In this document: positions 40,300-42,845 of the stretch, in pieces
Layout: each line of letters opens with the position of its first letter
Numbering within the stretch: the first letter of the stretch is position 1
DNA from: Candidatus Gastranaerophilales bacterium
Lineage (GTDB): Bacteria; Cyanobacteriota; Vampirovibrionia; Gastranaerophilales; Gastranaerophilaceae
Reading direction: 5' to 3'
Length of the DNA: 42,845 nucleotides
Assembly: GCA_944325865.1 (NCBI GenBank)
Contig: CALVBS010000011.1
Location: forward strand, 1 to 42,845
The notes under the pieces: generated by a model
What the model was told of the DNA's origin: nothing
Seen by the model: only the letters and a program-made list of their open reading frames with translations
Databases searched by the model: none
Made by a program: the position numbers and the translations under genes

Positions 40300-41992
40300 T
40301 CAAATTCAATTTACACCCGAGAAATGTAAACAAATAGCACTCGCAAGATTGGATTTAATCCGCAAATGGCAAGAGTTTCGCCGCAAAGCAGTAAACAAAC
40401 TTCAGGCTGACTATAATTTTGTCAAACTGCATAACTGTTCAAATTCCTACCTTTTCACTATTTTAGGCAAAATCTCACGAGGAAGCCTACATCGCTGGAA
40501 AACCATGCTCGATGGCACAGAGGATTATACAAGGTTAATCCCTAATTACAAATACGTTTCTGTGAACGAATACAGAACCTGCCTGACTGATGAAGAAATC
40601 AAAATCTTTATGGGCTTACTTCTGCACACGAATAGAATTTGTATCGGCAAAGCAATCGCACTTACAAAATACAAGCTCAAAGAACAAGGTCAAAGTTTTA
40701 TCCCTGCAGATATTACATTTAGGCGTTATGCAAAATGGTTTAAGGACAACAATTACGACAAATGGGTGCTTGCTCGAGACGGTGAAAAGGCTCTTTCTGA
40801 CAAAGTCGAACCGTACATTAAAAGAGATGCAAGCTTGCTTGATGTCGGAGATATTTTAGTTGCAGACGGTCATAAACTTGCGTTTCAAGTGATTAATCCG
40901 TTTACAGGCAAGCCTTGTAGAGCAACTTTGGTCGGATTTTTGGACTGGAAATCAACAGCTTTAGTAGGTTATGAGATTATGCTTGAAGAAAATATCCAGT
41001 GTATAGCTTCGGCATTACGCAATGCCATCATTAATCTTGATATGATACCTAAAATTGTCTATCAAGATAACGGCAGAGCTTTCAGAGCAAAATACTTCAC
41101 AGATGATAAAGGTTTTGGCGAATTAGGTTTCTACGGACTTTATGCAAAACTCGGGATTGAAACGGTATTTGCAAAACCATATAACGCAAGGGCAAAAGTA
41201 ATTGAACGGTTCTTCAAAGAATTTCAGGAAGGTTTTGAAAAACTAATGCCAAGCTATGTCGGCTCATCAATTTTCAATAAACCCGCTTATTTGAAAAGAA
41301 ACGAAAAATTCCATAAAACATTGCACCAAGATTATGTCCCAACTATAGAAGAAACAATCAAAATGATTGATATGTGGCTTAAGTTCAAGAACTCTCAACC
41401 CTGCACAAATGCCCCGAATATGACAATCGCAGAGGTTTTAGAAAGTCGCAAGAAACAGAATATTGATATTAACATGCTTGACGATTTGATGCTGGCAACT
41501 GAAGTCAAAACAATTCAGCGAAACGGCATAAGGTTCTTAAACTGCGACTATTTTGACGAAAGACTATACGGGTTGAGAGGAAAAGTTTTAGTAAAATACA
41601 ACCTGTTTGATTTAACAAGCGTTAAGGTCTTTACCCCCAAGGGAGAATACTTATGCACCGCAGAGCGAGTAACCGAAACCCATCCGATGGCGAAGATTTT
41701 AGGAACGGTTGAGGATTTAGAGGATTACAAACAAAAAATCCAAAAGCAGCAAAAGCTAAGACGAAAAACTATAAATTCAGTAAAGCAATATTTAAGTAAT
41801 GAAGAAGTTAAGGTTATCGAGCAGAAAATGGATGAACCAAAAGAAGGTGAGTTCAAATTGCGTTCAAATAGCCTTCAAACACTGTTCAAAAACAATTCAG
41901 AAAAATATGAATACTTAATCAAACACGATCCAAGCAACATCTGGATTGCAGAATTTAAAAATACAAGGGAGTACAAATTATTGTATGAATAA
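40283..41992 (+). CDS. Mu-type DDE transposase (MuA-like)
   Basis: 569 residues from the ATG at 40283. The catalytic triad is D195 (VADGH), D262 (YQDNGRAF) and E308 (KVIERFF), in an RNase H-like core at about 190-330. An N-terminal DNA-binding part and a C-terminal Mu-C like domain (about 400-450) and tail follow. It cuts and joins element ends into a target. AAGGAG lies 7 bases ahead of this ATG; the TTG at 40277 is a poorer start. The last bases overlap the ATPase gene by 8. MuA of phage Mu is 663 residues, so this is shorter. Confidence 0.88.
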   Translation: MNSLSNQIQFTPEKCKQIALARLDLIRKWQEFRRKAVNKLQADYNFVKLHNCSNSYLFTILGKISRGSLHRWKTMLDGTEDYTRLIPNYKYVSVNEYRTCLTDEEIKIFMGLLLHTNRICIGKAIALTKYKLKEQGQSFIPADITFRRYAKWFKDNNYDKWVLARDGEKALSDKVEPYIKRDASLLDVGDILVADGHKLAFQVINPFTGKPCRATLVGFLDWKSTALVGYEIMLEENIQCIASALRNAIINLDMIPKIVYQDNGRAFRAKYFTDDKGFGELGFYGLYAKLGIETVFAKPYNARAKVIERFFKEFQEGFEKLMPSYVGSSIFNKPAYLKRNEKFHKTLHQDYVPTIEETIKMIDMWLKFKNSQPCTNAPNMTIAEVLESRKKQNIDINMLDDLMLATEVKTIQRNGIRFLNCDYFDERLYGLRGKVLVKYNLFDLTSVKVFTPKGEYLCTAERVTETHPMAKILGTVEDLEDYKQKIQKQQKLRRKTINSVKQYLSNEEVKVIEQKMDEPKEGEFKLRSNSLQTLFKNNSEKYEYLIKHDPSNIWIAEFKNTREYKLLYE

Positions 41993-42665
41993 GACTTTTG
42001 TAAGGACAAATAACGTCAAAAACTTTATCGGACTTGTAGAAAATTTGCAAAATAAACCCAAAAACATCCCTAAAATGGGGCTTGTATATGGCGAACCTGG
42101 GCTTGGGAAATCACAAACGGCACTCTGGCTAGCCTGCAAGTATGACGGGATTTACATTCGAGCCTCAAACCTTATGACAAGCAGATGGCTTGTCGAAGAA
42201 ATTGTTAGGGAAATGGACGAACTTCCTCGGTATTTGACCTCGGACAATTTCAATGTTGTGATTAGCAAACTGAGCCAAAAGCCGAAAATTATTTTTGTAG
42301 ATGAAGTTGACTACCTGATGAACAATTATAAAAGCGTTGAAACCCTAAGAGATATCCACGACAAAACCGATTGCCCGATAGTCTTTGTCGGAATGGGCTT
42401 GGCTCACAGAAAACTTGAACGCTACAAGCATTTATATGACAGGTTTACCGAAATTGTAAAGTTTGAAACCTTTGGGGGAAATGATATTGCACAGATTATA
42501 AATCAGTTGGCTGAAATTAAATTTACTCCTGAAACAATAGAGTACATTCACAAAAAATACAACAGATTTAGGCAAATCGTCCAGCTTATAAATCAAATGG
42601 AAATATTTGCCAAAGATAATAATTTAACCGAGATTAATTTGGAGGTAATTCAACATATATTATGA
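41985..42665 (+). CDS. MuB/TniB-like AAA ATPase
   Basis: 226 residues. Walker A is GEPGLGKS (36-43), Walker B is IIFVDEVD (D106, E107), then the sensor and arginine region (about 130-160). Such ATPases choose the target DNA and activate the transposase. It overlaps the transposase gene by 8 bases at 41985. It is followed by a gene overlapping by four bases (ATGA), so translation is coupled. Confidence 0.85.
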   Translation: MNKTFVRTNNVKNFIGLVENLQNKPKNIPKMGLVYGEPGLGKSQTALWLACKYDGIYIRASNLMTSRWLVEEIVREMDELPRYLTSDNFNVVISKLSQKPKIIFVDEVDYLMNNYKSVETLRDIHDKTDCPIVFVGMGLAHRKLERYKHLYDRFTEIVKFETFGGNDIAQIINQLAEIKFTPETIEYIHKKYNRFRQIVQLINQMEIFAKDNNLTEINLEVIQHIL

Positions 42666-42845
42666 ATATTGAGAAATTAGCAAAACATTTAAAAGAATTT
42701 ACCATTGATGAAATTGAGATAATTGCTGAGTGTGATTGCAAAGCAGAGCTTGAACAGCTTTTGAACGAGGGTAAAATAGTCTTTGAACAAGGTCAGTATA
42801 AATATGTAGAGAAACAAGAAGCAAAGACGTTTGAATTGTACCCAA
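42662..42845 (+). CDS. Unknown gene of the Mu-like element, cut by the window end
   Basis: Open frame of 61 codons reaching the window end. The start MNIEKLAKHLKEFTIDEIEI looks like a small winged-helix or helical unit, and the next part (CKAELEQLLNEGKIVFEQGQYKY) has the helix-then-strand pattern of winged-helix domains. It starts with ATGA overlapping the ATPase stop. Length and function are unknown. Confidence 0.6.
   Translation, partial: MNIEKLAKHLKEFTIDEIEIIAECDCKAELEQLLNEGKIVFEQGQYKYVEKQEAKTFELYP

Larger units (their letters stand above)
39811..42845 (+). mobile_element. Mu-like transposon or transposable prophage, left part
   Basis: Contains a small leading gene, a MuA-like DDE transposase, a MuB-like AAA ATPase and a further gene cut by the window end. 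The left boundary is inferred: repeats begin near 39811, where TGTTGAG starts. The right end is outside the window, so the target-site duplication cannot be checked. It lies directly beyond attR of the tRNA-Ser element. Confidence 0.6.

Noticed and set aside
1-42845. CRISPR array
   Set aside because: No regularly spaced repeats of 25-40 bases; the only short-repeat clusters are DnaA boxes and arm sites.

Overview
The window looks like a piece of a low-GC, Gram-negative-type gut bacterium, most probably a non-photosynthetic relative of Cyanobacteria (Gastranaerophilales / Vampirovibrionia, 'Melainabacteria'). This is inferred, not searched. The grounds are AT-rich DNA, an outer-membrane porin-like protein, a replication origin beside dnaN rather than dnaA (as in many Cyanobacteria), and several unrecognised small proteins of a kind I associate with this lineage.

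Layout. 1-1020 is the ssb-rpsR part of a ribosomal operon, with a duplicated intergenic element. 1102-5910 carries a Nudix/HAD pair, a redox-type Cys protein, the fluoride channel crcB, an endonuclease IV-like TIM barrel and three unknown small genes. 5923-11561 is mostly minus strand: a CheD-like protein, lepA, an SGNH hydrolase, bioB and dnaN. 11640-11950 is a well-marked candidate oriC (DnaA boxes, AT-rich unwinding region, DnaA-trio-like repeat), followed by an unknown gene, a DUF3137 membrane protein and prmC. 14300-14530 is a strongly structured, probably non-coding RNA. 14584-22031 holds metG, a membrane glycosyltransferase, a CDF transporter, a 55-residue LuxR-type HTH protein, alkD-like and ispF, an XRE regulator and a HIT protein. 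22084-28174 holds a calpain-like protease behind a hairpin that covers its ribosome binding site, then spermidine synthase, a porin and an Orn/Lys/Arg decarboxylase (polyamine route). Two MarR genes, a small unknown gene and three tRNA genes (Glu, Thr, Ser) follow.

The accessory part starts at tRNA-Ser. A 30-bp exact repeat of the tRNA 3' end (30779-30808 and 39697-39726) bounds an 8.9-kb integrated element with repeated GGGGACT sites just inside both ends. Its core is int-repressor facing left and xis-DUF3987-primase facing right, and it has no capsid, portal, terminase or conjugation genes. That is the plan of a phage satellite (PICI-like) or small integrative element. The flanks carry cargo that looks like defence genes: an HNH-type zinc protein on the left and a SEC-C protein with an unknown partner on the right. 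Immediately beyond the right junction begins a second mobile element, a Mu-like transposon or transposable prophage with a DDE transposase and a MuB-like ATPase; it runs off the window.

Regulatory themes: four genes have a -10 box placed so that transcription would start at or within 2 nt of the start codon (leaderless messages), while most others have clear Shine-Dalgarno sites. No CRISPR array and no rRNA were found.
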